Shown: in pieces, positions 1 through 8,396 of the stretch | How the letters are laid out: the number at the start of each line of letters is the position of its first letter | Position numbering within the stretch: the stretch's first letter is position 1 | Assembly: GCA_023055505.1 (NCBI GenBank) | Contig: JALIRH010000074.1 | Span: forward strand, 467,001 to 531,000 | DNA length: 64,000 bases | Direction of reading: 5' to 3' | DNA from: Callipepla californica brunnescens | Lineage: Eukaryota > Chordata > Aves > Galliformes > Odontophoridae | Notes under the pieces: model-generated | Told to the model about the DNA's origin: nothing | The model's input: only the letters and a program-made list of their open reading frames with translations | Databases searched by the model: none | Program-made: the position numbers and the translations under genes

Positions 1-2195
1 TAAGCTGTTGTCATAGTCCACATTAGCATGACGTGCTAGTGTTTGTAACTGCACCCATTCCATTGCCTTCCCAACATTTCCCAAGACTGAAACTTAAAGT
101 TCTGTTTAAACCACTTTAAGTGCTTTAATATTATTCTAATGCGCACACAGAAGCGTTTCTCATTTTGTCAGGTCCGTTTCCCCTTTTTATGCAGCCTGAT
201 TAATTACAACTTTTGCTTGTGTAAGGAAGAGCAAGCATTTCCGAGGGGGTGGCAACTGAGGAGAGATTTTTGGACTACGGTTGTGAACTCGCACCTGCTG
301 AGGAACTTAAATGGTTTTGTGGCTCTATTTCCAAATACCCAGGGAATGTTTTGAGTTTGGCTTTTTTTTTGTTTTGTTTTTAATCTAAGGATAATTGGAA
401 TGTTGCAGAGAGCACTCAGTTACTGAAAAATACTGCAGCGTTTTCGTGGTTTAGATAAAGGTGAATACCGAGGCACTGCGTGACTGTCACAGTGTCCTGC
501 AGCAGGAAAACAAAATGAACAGTGCCATCAGCATAGCAGTTCCTTGTAAAATTTGCTCAATCCACTTTAGTTTTTAGTTTAGTTTTACTGCTGTTTACTG
601 TTACTGACTAATCACATGTATAAATGCTTTACCCATGCAAACTGAAAGCATCCAAGTACTCTCAACGGAAAGCTGCAGAACTTTCCTCTCGTGGTATGAC
701 CAGTTTCAAGTTCAATGTGCAGTTCACTCCTTCAGCAAAATACTGTGGCAGGTGCAGAATTCCTTCATCACTTCCAGATGCGTTCAAGGGTCCTTTTTTT
801 CCTTCAGATAAAGTTTATTGCCGCATTTGCCTTCTTTTCATGAGGTGATCGCTGTACAGGGTATGTATTTCTCATCCACTAAAAAGGACCATAATCAGAA
901 GGGTATACATTCCAACCTCTTCACCTCTTCGCTTGAGAACTCCCAATTTTGTTTAAGAAACACTTCTTGTTTTCATTAGTGCTTATCCTCCTTCCATCAC
1001 TACCTGCTTCTGGAATCAAACTGATCTCCTTTCTGCATGATTTTTAAATGAATCTAAATCCAATATTGCTACTTTTTTTACTGAAACAAAAACGCAATAA
1101 TTGTTGAGCAAAAAAAAAAGTTCCATTACCACCATTTAATTCCAATCCAGTGGCCTTTTGGTGCCTGACTCACCGAGATCAATTTTATCAAATACTACAA
1201 CGTTGTAGTAAAATAATTTCCCATCAGCAGAGCTCTCTCCTTAGGAGACCAATTAAGCTATCTTTACGGCACCTACGCACTCCTGGGTTTGTGAAAGGGG
1301 CTGGGCACAGCGGGACAAGAATCAAGCTCACAATGAAGAGCAGTCAATGCAGAGTAGCACGGAAGGAAATTATACTGTCAAAAAGCTACAGCGTTGTTAC
1401 AGAAATATTGTTAGTTTTGATCTTTCCCTTCAAAATCGCAGCTTCTGGTGGATTTCTTCTTTCGAGAAATGGTTAAATATAAAGATGAACGTTATTTGTT
1501 GTTAATTATGAGAATTTTATAGCAAGGAGAAAGTGAAACTGGTTGCCCTCCAAGAGTAATGTGGATTTACGTATTTATTTTTTATCTTTCTGTTACCATA
1601 ATCACAGCTCTTTTTAATTGCAGGCAGTCCGCTTGATTCAAATGGGTGGGAAAAAAGGATTTTCGGGTTATGCATGTATCACTAAGAAAAGTGAATGAAG
1701 GTGGTAGGATTCATATTAGTTTAACGGAATAAGGAAGAGGGGATGCACTGTGTACAATGCGGTGCTGTTACACACATCGCTGCTTAAGCACTGCAGAAGA
1801 AAAACGTTCCCTCTTCTCAACTGAGGGGGAGACAAGTGATTTTTTGGAGAATAAATTGTTACTAATAACGAAAAAATATGTATCATATTATGCAGATCTG
1901 TAATGACGTGAGAAAACCGCATTTCAACGCGGACCTAACTGTGATTTCTCATAGATTGCAGGGTGCTATCGGTGAGGAATGAGGTCTGTGAGCACCGCTC
2001 AGCACAGAGGGGCACGGAGCGCACAGCACTGCCCACTTTCCACCAGAGGATTTCTCTGCTCTTTGCCCCACCTGGGCTCATGGATGTCCCCGCAGGGTCA
2101 CCTTCACCTTTCTTCACGCAGAGGAAAAAAGGCAAAACAGAACTGTTTATCAAGCTCGCATGCTTTGGTTTGCCTCGGTTTTGCTCTGTGTGGTG
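1..2195. other. Upstream flank, no gene recognised
   Basis: This stretch is AT-rich unique sequence with several short ORFs of at most about 140 codons, none of which resembles a known protein or has convincing splice signals. By vertebrate synteny it should lie between the 3' end of FAF1 and DMRTA2, but no FAF1 exon or 3'UTR signature was recognised. No interspersed repeat was identified. A TATAAAT word occurs near 2202, just before the CpG-rich domain begins. It could serve a transcript starting in the island, but nothing else supports that. Confidence 0.6.
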
Positions 2196-2432
2196 AAGGT
2201 GTATAAATTCAGCCCGTCTGAGTAACACTCGGGTATGCCAGCTGGGGAACGGGACCTTGCTCCTATGTGCCTTAATGCCAACGGCGGCACCTCCGCGTCC
2301 CCACAGCCTCACGGCCGCTTTAAAACCCACTCGGGACGCCCTTTCCCTCCGCATTTTCGGGGCCCCTCGCGTTCCGCCGCCGGGAGCGGCCTTCCCGCCT
2401 CCCCGCAGAGCGGAGCCCTCACGGAGCGCCGG

Positions 2433-2494
2433 GCGGGAAAACGTCTCCTCGTGAGAGGGAGCGGCGGGAAAACGTCTTCTCGCGAGAGGGAGCG
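2433..2494 (+). repeat. Tandem 31-bp duplication with E2F-like and TCTCGCGAGA motifs
   Basis: Two directly adjacent 31-bp units (2433-2463 and 2464-2494) agree at 29 of 31 positions. Each unit begins with GCGGGAAAA, which matches an E2F-type half (TTTCCCGC on the other strand), and ends with GAGAGGGAGCG. The second unit contains a perfect TCTCGCGAGA palindrome. In the first unit the corresponding stretch is degenerate (CTCGTGAG). Confidence 0.9.
2478..2487. promoter_or_regulatory. TCTCGCGAGA promoter palindrome
   Basis: This is an exact 10-bp match to the TCTCGCGAGA palindrome known from many CpG-island promoters of vertebrates, often at bidirectional or housekeeping start sites. Its position inside a CpG island and next to a CACGTG E-box is consistent with a promoter. 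No transcript is visible to confirm this. Confidence 0.5.
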
Positions 2495-2869
2495 GGCACG
2501 TGGTGGGACGGAGGAGCGGCGGCCGCGTCGCGCCTCAGGCCGCCGCGTGAGGAGGGATTGCGGGGCTCCCGGGGCTGCGAGAGCGGCGGGGTGCGGAGGG
2601 AGGATCCTACGGCAAAGCCGAGCGGCACCGTATGGATCCTGAATGGCAAGCCGGGGCTTGGCGCGCCGCGGAACGGGCTCGCCGCTCCGTGCCCGGCGGC
2701 GGCAGCGAGCGGGGCCCTGCGCTACGCCCCTTCGCTCCGCTCCCTCCGTTTTCCCGCACCCTTCGCAGCGAGACACGCTCGGAATCAGAGCGGTTGTGAC
2801 ATTTCGGTGGCAGCTCATTGTGCGGAGCACTTAAAGTTTAAAAAACAAGCCCCATAGAGGCGGAGGGGC

Positions 2870-3090
2870 TTAAAGCTGCCCCCTTTGTGGGGCGAGACAT
2901 AGAGTTTTGATTCTGGACAATGGTGTTTCTCAAATTTCTTCCAAAAACCTGCACCCCATCTGTGATCTCAATGAAATCGCTTTTCTCTCTCCCTTCAATT
3001 CATTTGGCAAAGGCGAAGCAGATGCACGGGACGGGCTCTGAATTTTAATCGTTCGGTTTTACCTGAAACAAAACGGCAAATCCTTTTGAC
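2870..3090. promoter_or_regulatory. Candidate conserved noncoding element with SOX-type sites
   Basis: A moderately AT-rich, high-complexity segment lies between two CpG-rich blocks. It contains CCTTTGT (2882-2888, SOX or TCF type, reverse orientation) and ACAATGG (2917-2923, SOX type), 35 nt apart start to start. SOXB factors act in the neural progenitors where DMRTA2 is expressed in vertebrates, so an enhancer role is plausible. It is inferred only from motifs and composition. Confidence 0.3.
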
Positions 3091-3179
3091 CATGCGTTTG
3101 AAGTTAGGGGGACGGGCAGGGGGAACGTAAACTGTAATTAAGGAGCGCTCGGATCGTTAGGGAGCTGAGCAGAGCCTCG

Positions 3180-3930
3180 TTAACGAAGCTCGCCGAGTGC
3201 CCCGTGGCGAAGCCGCTCCCCGTTACCTGCCCGTGGCACCGCGGCACACGCGCGTGTCCCAGCGCAGCCCCCCGCCCCCACCCCGCAGCGCTTTTAGGCG
3301 GAGAGAAGGTGCGAAGGGAAAATCGTCTGTCGCTTTAATCCGTGCCCGAGGGGCTCCGCTCGCTCCGTGCCTCTCCTTCCTCTCCCTCGGGTCCTCTCCC
3401 TCGGGAAACCGCGGCGCGGGGCGGCCCCAAGGGACCCAGCCCTGGGTTTGAGGTTTTAGCACCGGCGCGCGGGGTGGAGAGGTGGGATGAAGGGGGGGGG
3501 GGGGTGGACGAGGACGACTTCGCTGCGTGCGCTGTTCTTCTTCTTTCCGTATGTGTGCGTGTGGATGGGCACAAGCGCCGAGAGAAAAGAAATTTTAGAG
3601 TAACAACTAAAGGCTTTCTTGTGCAGTTATTTTAAGGGCTTTTGTTCAGTGCCTGAAGGGGGATGCGCCCATTTGTTCGGGAGGGGATTCATCACATGCC
3701 CCTTTCATGTGAACCAGAGGTTAACAACCTAATGAGCACTTGGTGAAGCGTGTAAAGAGCCCGATTTTCCCAAATCCCGGGCTGCCGTCTCGGGGCTCTG
3801 CCACTCCAACCTCGGCCGGCTCGGCCCCGCAGCCCCGGCGCTCGGACGGCGGCAGCCCGCGGCCCCCGAGCAGTGCCCCGCCGGGAGCCGGGGGCCGGGC
3901 CCCGCCGCTACATATGTTGGGTCAGGTCTG
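3180..3930. promoter_or_regulatory. CpG-rich segment with a 13-nt G run
   Basis: This stretch has dense CG dinucleotides at about 3180-3480 and 3770-3910, with an intervening less GC-rich part. A run of 13 G residues is at 3492-3504. No coding exon is recognised. A CATATG E-box and a CCATTGT SOX-type word sit at its 3' edge, about 3910-3940. It is best described as part of the broad CpG domain around DMRTA2. Confidence 0.55.
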
Positions 3931-3944
3931 CCCATTGTGAGCGC

Positions 3945-4145
3945 GTAAAAAGGTGTAAAAACTCAATCGGCTGTAGCTTTTTTAAAGGGAGGGCTTACCC
4001 TGGATTTGTTGCATAATGGATTGTTTAAAAAAAAAAAAAAAAGTAGAGGGTTGAATTAAAACTGTTCCCTAGTCACTTTTAATTAGACCGTTCTATTTAA
4101 TTAGCGAAGTTGAAACGTGCAATTAAAATTAGCTCGGTTTAGCAC
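3945..4145. promoter_or_regulatory. AT-rich homeodomain-site cluster inside the CpG domain
   Basis: About 200 nt of AT-rich sequence is flanked on both sides by CpG-rich DNA. It contains TTAATTAG twice (4079-4086 and 4097-4104), a further AATTAAAATTA (from 4121), a GCATAATGG word and a 17-nt A run (4027-4043). TAATTA/G is the core recognised by LIM, EMX and related homeodomain proteins. The clustering suggests an enhancer or conserved noncoding element, but no alignment was available. Confidence 0.4.
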
Positions 4146-4149
4146 GTAT

Positions 4150-4560
4150 TGAAGGAAACGGGGGACACGGCTCCGGCTCGCATGGAAGCGAAGTGGAAGG
4201 AGAAATGGCGAAGTTCGGCGGTGCTCGGGCTGCCAACCGTTGCACCGTCCGCTCGGCACAGCTCCCCGTGTCCGAGCGGCTGCTGTCGGCCACAGAAACG
4301 AATCTCCCCGGGCTGCGAGTGTGGGAGCCCGAGAGCCCCGCGTTGGGGCCAGCAGCCCGAGCGGGGCAACGCGGAGCCCCGCTTATTCCCTTCCACAAAT
4401 CCCCCTCCCTCGGCTCTTTTTCCTCCCCCACTGGGAGCGGGGAAATGGAGTTAATAATGTTGCAGATAGAGGAGAAGTCCGGAACGACGGGACCCCCTCC
4501 AGCGAGCCCCGCCCGGGACTGGGACTGGGGCCGGGAGGAATGCGCGTCCTTCCTTCTGGG
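4150..4560. promoter_or_regulatory. CpG-rich segment
   Basis: About 400 nt of GC-rich sequence rich in CG dinucleotides lies between two AT-rich patches. Several overlapping open frames of 85-144 codons cross it on both strands. They have no recognisable domain and are expected by chance in such composition, so no gene is called. Confidence 0.5.
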
Positions 4561-4745
4561 GGAGGGTAATTTCCATTCTTGTCATATTGGTTTGGGGATA
4601 ATTACTTTTAATGTCAAAAAGATTTAGTTTAATATCATCTCTATTAGGCTGCTGGGCGGATAATTAAAAGTGAAGATGATAGCAGCAGGGAAACAGATGG
4701 CATTTGCTTACTTTGATTCAGTAGGTAAATAATGAAAAAGTCAAT
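4561..4745. promoter_or_regulatory. AT-rich candidate enhancer with repeated GGATAATTA
   Basis: This is an AT-rich block with the exact 9-mer GGATAATTA at 4596-4604 and again at 4658-4666, 62 bp apart, together with CTTTTAATG and a CAGATGG E-box near 4693. GGATTA/TAATTA-type words are bound by OTX- and LIM-class homeodomain proteins. The high complexity and abrupt composition boundaries look like a conserved noncoding element. This is inference from pattern only. Confidence 0.4.
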
Positions 4746-4849
4746 GGCAAACCCCCTAGAACAATTGAAACCTTCGAGAGCACCAACATTAGCGGGTACT
4801 TACAAACCGTCTTCCGCTAAGAACGAGATGAAAATACACGAATCGAGAA

Positions 4850-7365
4850 CTATATTTCTCTGGGCTGCTTCCGGCCGTGCGTGTCTGCCTTCCCGGCCCG
4901 GCAGCCAATGGACGCGCTCTTTTTAATTAAGATTTTACGGCTGTAATTGGGGGGAGATGCGGCGGCACCGCTGCGCGCGGCCCTGTGCGGGCTTTGCGCG
5001 GAGCTGCGGCACACGGGGAGGGTGTGTGGGGAAACCGAGTGGGAGCGAGCACTGAAAGAAGTACCGGGAAAACAAAAACGCCTACAATAAAATACTGAAT
5101 GCGGAAAGGAAAAAAAAAAAATGGAAAGAATGAAAAAGATCGTGGGGAGATGTATCGAGCCGTAAGGCTGTGAGCGCCTTTCTGAAGGCTGAGCCGCGGA
5201 GCCGCGCCTTGAGGCTTCGGGGCCGCGGGTCGCTGGGTGCGAGGGGTGGGTCCAGCCCTCCTCAACCCCTCGCTGAGGGGCCCCGAAGCGATCAGCCCCG
5301 CGGGACGGGACCCAAGGGGTGCCCAGGCGTCTCCCCGTGCCTCGTCGGGGGATGCGGGGCAGCGGCACGTTCCGCGCTGCGGGCCGGGACGCGGTTGAGG
5401 GAGAACCGACCGCCCCAAATCGCGGCTTTGCGCCCGGGCTGAGCCGCGTCCCACGCGGGTGTTGTGCGAATAAAAGCTAACGTGCTCGTCGTGCTTCTCA
5501 GGTGTGGGAGCCGTGAGGGCTCCCGACGCGCTGGGAGAAACGGGAAGGAATGCTTACGGGTAAAATACCGCTGACAAGTGACAGTCAGGGTCCCGGCTCG
5601 CGTTTGCTCGGGACGCTTTGAACGGAAACGGCGAGAGTCGTCGGAACCCGTTGGGAAGCATCGCCTTCGGCGGCCGGGGCTGGCAGGAGGCGGCAGCGGG
5701 GCTCGGCTGCGGCCGCGAAGGGACAGCCCGCTGCCCGGAGCCTTCCCGGGGCTGCGGACAGAGCAGGGCGTGGGAGCCCGTTAAAATCTCGTGGGGAGCT
5801 CTGAGAGACGTCTTGGGCGTCGCTGAGACCCGGCGCTGCAGTCTTTACTCTTGCGATAAACGCGTTTACATTTTCTAAATAACAGTTGAATATTTCAGTG
5901 TTGCGTTCGTACTGAGAGCGATACTTGGGGAAAAAAAAAAAATAAGAAAGAAAGAATAAAAAAAGAACAACCGAACCAAAACACCCTAAAAACAAAAACC
6001 TCGTGCTCTGGGAAGGGCTGGGGACGGGAGCGCCTGCAGGGCTGCCCTGGGACATGAGCGGGGAGACGGCGGAGCGAGCCGACCCCACACGGGCATCAGC
6101 CCCGACAGCGTCTCCATCGCCGTTTGCGACCTGAGCGAACAGTGAGGCTCCGAGCACAAATCACGCCGCCTCACTAGCTGCTCGGCAGCTTCGTGACTTT
6201 CTTTTATTTCGTACTTTTTTTCCCTCCCCCCGTGGCTTTTTCCGAAATAGATGGCTTTTAACCGCCGCGAACCGCCTCAGCCCTTTCGGTTATACCGAAG
6301 CTGAAAGAAGAGGGAAGTGAGCGGACCCCGCGTCCGGAGCTGCGGCAGAGCGGGGGGAGCGGGGTCTGCGAGCAGATAACGGCACAGCCGCGGCAAAGTG
6401 CTGCGGGCAAGAGAGCACCCTTTTCCCTCTTCTCTCTCCGTGCTAAGCCGACACAAATCGAATTTTAACGTTCCTCATCTGCCCGATCGAGTTCTGCGAA
6501 ATCGCAGTGAAATCGGTCGGGCGGAGAGATTTCCCCCGGAGAGTAAAACTAGTGTTTGCAAATAAAATGAAATCGGATATTTTCACGGCCGTGTTAAATA
6601 AAGGTGTTATAACACCTCCATCGCGGGCGCGGGCGGCAGCTGCACGCACGGAAAGTCAGTGGGAAAGCGCTCGTGTCGGAAAAAGAGATAAAAAAGGAAA
6701 GAAAGAGGACGGTGGAAGTGGAATAAAAGAGATATCTCAGAAGTTTGAGGGATGTGCTGCCTCGCAGGCACGGGCTGCGGCGGAAGGGGCAGCGGAGCGG
6801 CTCTGAACGCACTCCGTGCAGCGGGGCGCGGCCCTCCGCAGCTCTCCGCGGAAAGTGCGCGGCTGCGGGCAGCGGGATGGGGGGAAGAGAGCGGAGAGAA
6901 GCGGGGAGCGGTACGGAGAGCGGAGCAAAGCAGAGCGAGTAAGGCAAGGCGAGGCCGGGCGCTCCGCTCGCGGGCAGCGCGGATCCGTGCGGCTCAGCGC
7001 GGCTGCCGGCCGGGTCCCGCTCTGGGGAAGGAGCTGCGGGGGCTGCGAACGAGGGCTCGAAATGTGCCGCGGATCCGGAGGCGTCCCGTGGGAAACGGAG
7101 GTGCGAGCCCTCGGGCAGGCGGGTGCCGACGTTCGCCGCCGAACCTCCCGAGCTGTTACCTCCTCCCCGCGCGGGCTGGCGAGCGGCGAGGGTGACGTCA
7201 AAGCGGGCTGGTTAATGGTGGTTAATGGTAAAGGCAGAGCGCCGGGGTGAGCGCACCGCTCCCAGCCCCGGCTCGGCACCGGGCCCCGCGGAACGGCACG
7301 GGGCGGTGCGGCTGTGCGGGCCGCAGCTATGGGGGTACCGCGGGTCCGCGGGCGCTGCGGCATCC
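4850..7365. promoter_or_regulatory. Extended CpG-rich upstream region of DMRTA2
   Basis: Successive CpG-dense blocks (about 4860-5470, 5580-5830, 5990-6420 and 6750-7350) alternate with shorter AT-rich patches, including an A-rich run at 5931-5970. Many ORFs up to 208 codons cross it on both strands, but they overlap one another, lack recognisable domains and are composition artefacts. A noncoding 5' exon of DMRTA2 could lie here, since other vertebrate DMRTA2 genes have upstream noncoding sequence. Candidate donors such as CGA|GTAAGG near 6939 and GGG|GTGAGC near 7247 exist but are not decisive. Confidence 0.5.
5572..5589 (+). repeat. 18-bp motif, copy 1 (TGACAAGTGACAGTCAGG)
   Basis: This 18-mer recurs with one mismatch at 7600-7617. 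It contains CAAGTG (NKX2-type or E-box) and TGACAG (TALE/MEIS-type) words. Two copies 2 kb apart upstream of one gene could be shared regulatory sites, although a match of this length is not far from chance in 64 kb. Confidence 0.4.
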
Positions 7366-7370
7366 ACCTT

Positions 7371-7484
7371 GGGGGGGGAGGGGTGAAGGATAGGGAGAAA
7401 CAGAACGAAAGAAGAGATACAAGAGGAGAAAGGGAGAGCGAAAGGGGGAAATGAAAGAAAAAGAAAGTGAGAAAGAAAGAAGGG
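7371..7484 (+). repeat. Polypurine tract, 114 nt
   Basis: On the + strand 105 of 114 bases are purines, starting with a run of eight G and continuing as GAAA/GGGA-rich sequence. Tracts of this kind can adopt triplex (H-DNA) structure and are commonly nucleosome-poor. It lies roughly 450 bp upstream of the CCAAT boxes of DMRTA2. It shows no regular tandem unit. Confidence 0.8.
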
Positions 7485-7599
7485 CATCGTTAGATACTTT
7501 AGGGACGGAGGGAGCTACGGTTAGATTCTATTATAAAACAATATCCAAGTGGAAGGGAGACCTCGGACCGACTTGTCACTGTATTCCCCCCCACCCGTA

Positions 7600-7617
7600 T
7601 GACAAGTGACACTCAGG
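7600..7617 (+). repeat. 18-bp motif, copy 2 (TGACAAGTGACACTCAGG)
   Basis: This matches the copy at 5572-5589 at 17 of 18 positions in the same orientation. It contains CAAGTG. A reverse-oriented CTTGTCACT lies close by at 7572-7580, so the site has a partly inverted neighbour. Confidence 0.4.
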
Positions 7618-7841
7618 AAAACAAAAAACAAAAAAAAACAACCCAACTAGTAGGGAAGGCGATTACAATTTCAACCGGATTAAAGGGAAAAAAAAAAATC
7701 AAGCTCAGGTAGCGAGCGACCGAGCGCACTTTTGCGCGCACACCCACGCCCGCTCCGCGCTCCCCCCGGGCCCTCCCGTGTCTCCGCGGGCGCGGCGCGC
7801 TCCGGCAGCCGCCGGGCGGACGCGGCGGGCCCGTCGGGCGG

Positions 7842-7875
7842 CCAATCAGAGCGGCGCCTCCCGCCCCTGGCCAAT
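7842..7875 (+). promoter_or_regulatory. DMRTA2: Paired CCAAT boxes of the DMRTA2 proximal promoter
   Basis: GGCCAATCAG (CCAAT at 7842-7846) and GGCCAATAGC (CCAAT at 7871-7875) lie on the + strand 29 bp apart in GC-box-rich sequence. Both match the NF-Y context. Tandem CCAAT boxes with spacing near three helical turns are typical of TATA-less CpG promoters. They suggest transcription starting some 50-120 nt downstream (about 7920-8000). The exact start cannot be read from sequence. Confidence 0.6.
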
Positions 7876-7900
7876 AGCAGGCGCCACATTGTTGTCAAAT

Positions 7901-7916
7901 GTTGCCTAATGGCAAC
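7901..7916. promoter_or_regulatory. RFX X-box-like palindrome
   Basis: GTTGCC-TAAT-GGCAAC is a perfect inverted repeat of two X-box half sites separated by four bases. The family consensus is GTNRCC, a spacer of 0-3, then RGYAAC, so the halves are ideal and the spacer is one base longer than usual. It lies 26 bp after the second CCAAT box, within the predicted core promoter, and is preceded by an ATTGTT SOX-type word. Confidence 0.5.
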
Positions 7917-8109
7917 GCGGGGCGCAACAATAGCGCGAGTGGCGGCGCGGCGGCCGGCGCGCTCTCCCGCTCTCCCGGCAGATCCGGCCGCCAGGGCCGC
8001 ACGCGCCAGGCGGGGCGCGTCCCGAGCCGAGCCGGCCCGACGCGGGGAGCGCGTCTCGGGCTGCGGCGTCCGCCGCCTGAGCCGGGCCGGGCTGCGGTCC
8101 GAGCCTGGC

Positions 8110-8187
8110 ATGGTGCGGCAGTTCGAGGAGCGATTTTTATTTTTTTGCTGTATTTTTATTTTTTTTTTTTTCTCTGCTGGATTTTAG
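8110..8187 (+). other. Upstream ORF 1 in the DMRTA2 leader, 25 codons
   Basis: The ATG at 8110 has poor-to-moderate context (GGCATGG) and opens a 25-codon frame rich in Phe. It runs through the T-rich tract and stops at TAG 8185-8187. If the leader is transcribed unspliced from the CCAAT promoter, this would be the first upstream ORF. If the T-tract is a splice acceptor, it would be removed as intron. No similarity is recognised. Confidence 0.35.
8133..8187 (+). other. Pyrimidine tract and AG: possible 5'UTR splice acceptor
   Basis: A long T-rich run (about 8133-8172) is followed by CTCTGCTGG and ATTTTAG, with AG at 8186-8187. This has the form of a strong 3' splice site and stands out as the only AT-rich island in the promoter CpG block. 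It lies 209 nt before the start codon. If used, a noncoding first exon lies further upstream, as reported for other vertebrate DMRTA2 genes. Without transcripts it could equally be a simple T-rich leader segment. Confidence 0.4.
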
Positions 8188-8279
8188 TCGGTGAGACCGC
8201 GTCGTTGGAGGTGCCGCCGTGCCGTGAGGGTGTCCGCAGCTAAAGCGGGGAGCGGGGAGCCGGGCGGGAGCGCGGCGGG

Positions 8280-8324
8280 ATGCTCTCGGGGCCGCCCCGC
8301 CGGGTGCGCGCGGGGCAGCGCTGA
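8280..8324 (+). other. Upstream ORF 2 in the DMRTA2 leader, 14 codons
   Basis: The ATG at 8280 has a G at -3 and opens a 14-codon frame ending in TGA at 8322-8324. This is 72 nt before the main start codon. It lies downstream of the possible acceptor, so it should be in the mature leader under either exon model. Its position allows reinitiation at the DMRTA2 ATG. No other ATG lies between it and 8397. Confidence 0.5.
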
Positions 8325-8396
8325 GCGTCCGGGGTCGGCGCGCCGAGGCCGTATCGGGCGGGCGCGAGGCGGGAGCCGCGCCCGGGAGCTGCCGGG

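Larger units (their letters stand above)
2230..2830. promoter_or_regulatory. CpG island, distal upstream of DMRTA2
   Basis: The sequence changes sharply from AT-rich to about 600 nt dense in CG dinucleotides and GC-box-like words. It carries a tandem 31-bp duplication, a TCTCGCGAGA palindrome (2478-2487) and a CACGTG E-box (2497-2502). It lies about 5.6 kb upstream of the DMRTA2 start codon. It may be an alternative or noncoding-RNA promoter, or one of several islands often seen around developmental transcription-factor genes. No coding sequence is supported; the open frames crossing it are expected from the lack of AT-rich stop codons. Confidence 0.7.

Noticed and set aside
6737..7363. 208-codon - strand ORF upstream of DMRTA2
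   Set aside because: It lies wholly within a CpG block with competing ORFs on both strands. The product is Arg/Pro/Ser-rich without any family signature.
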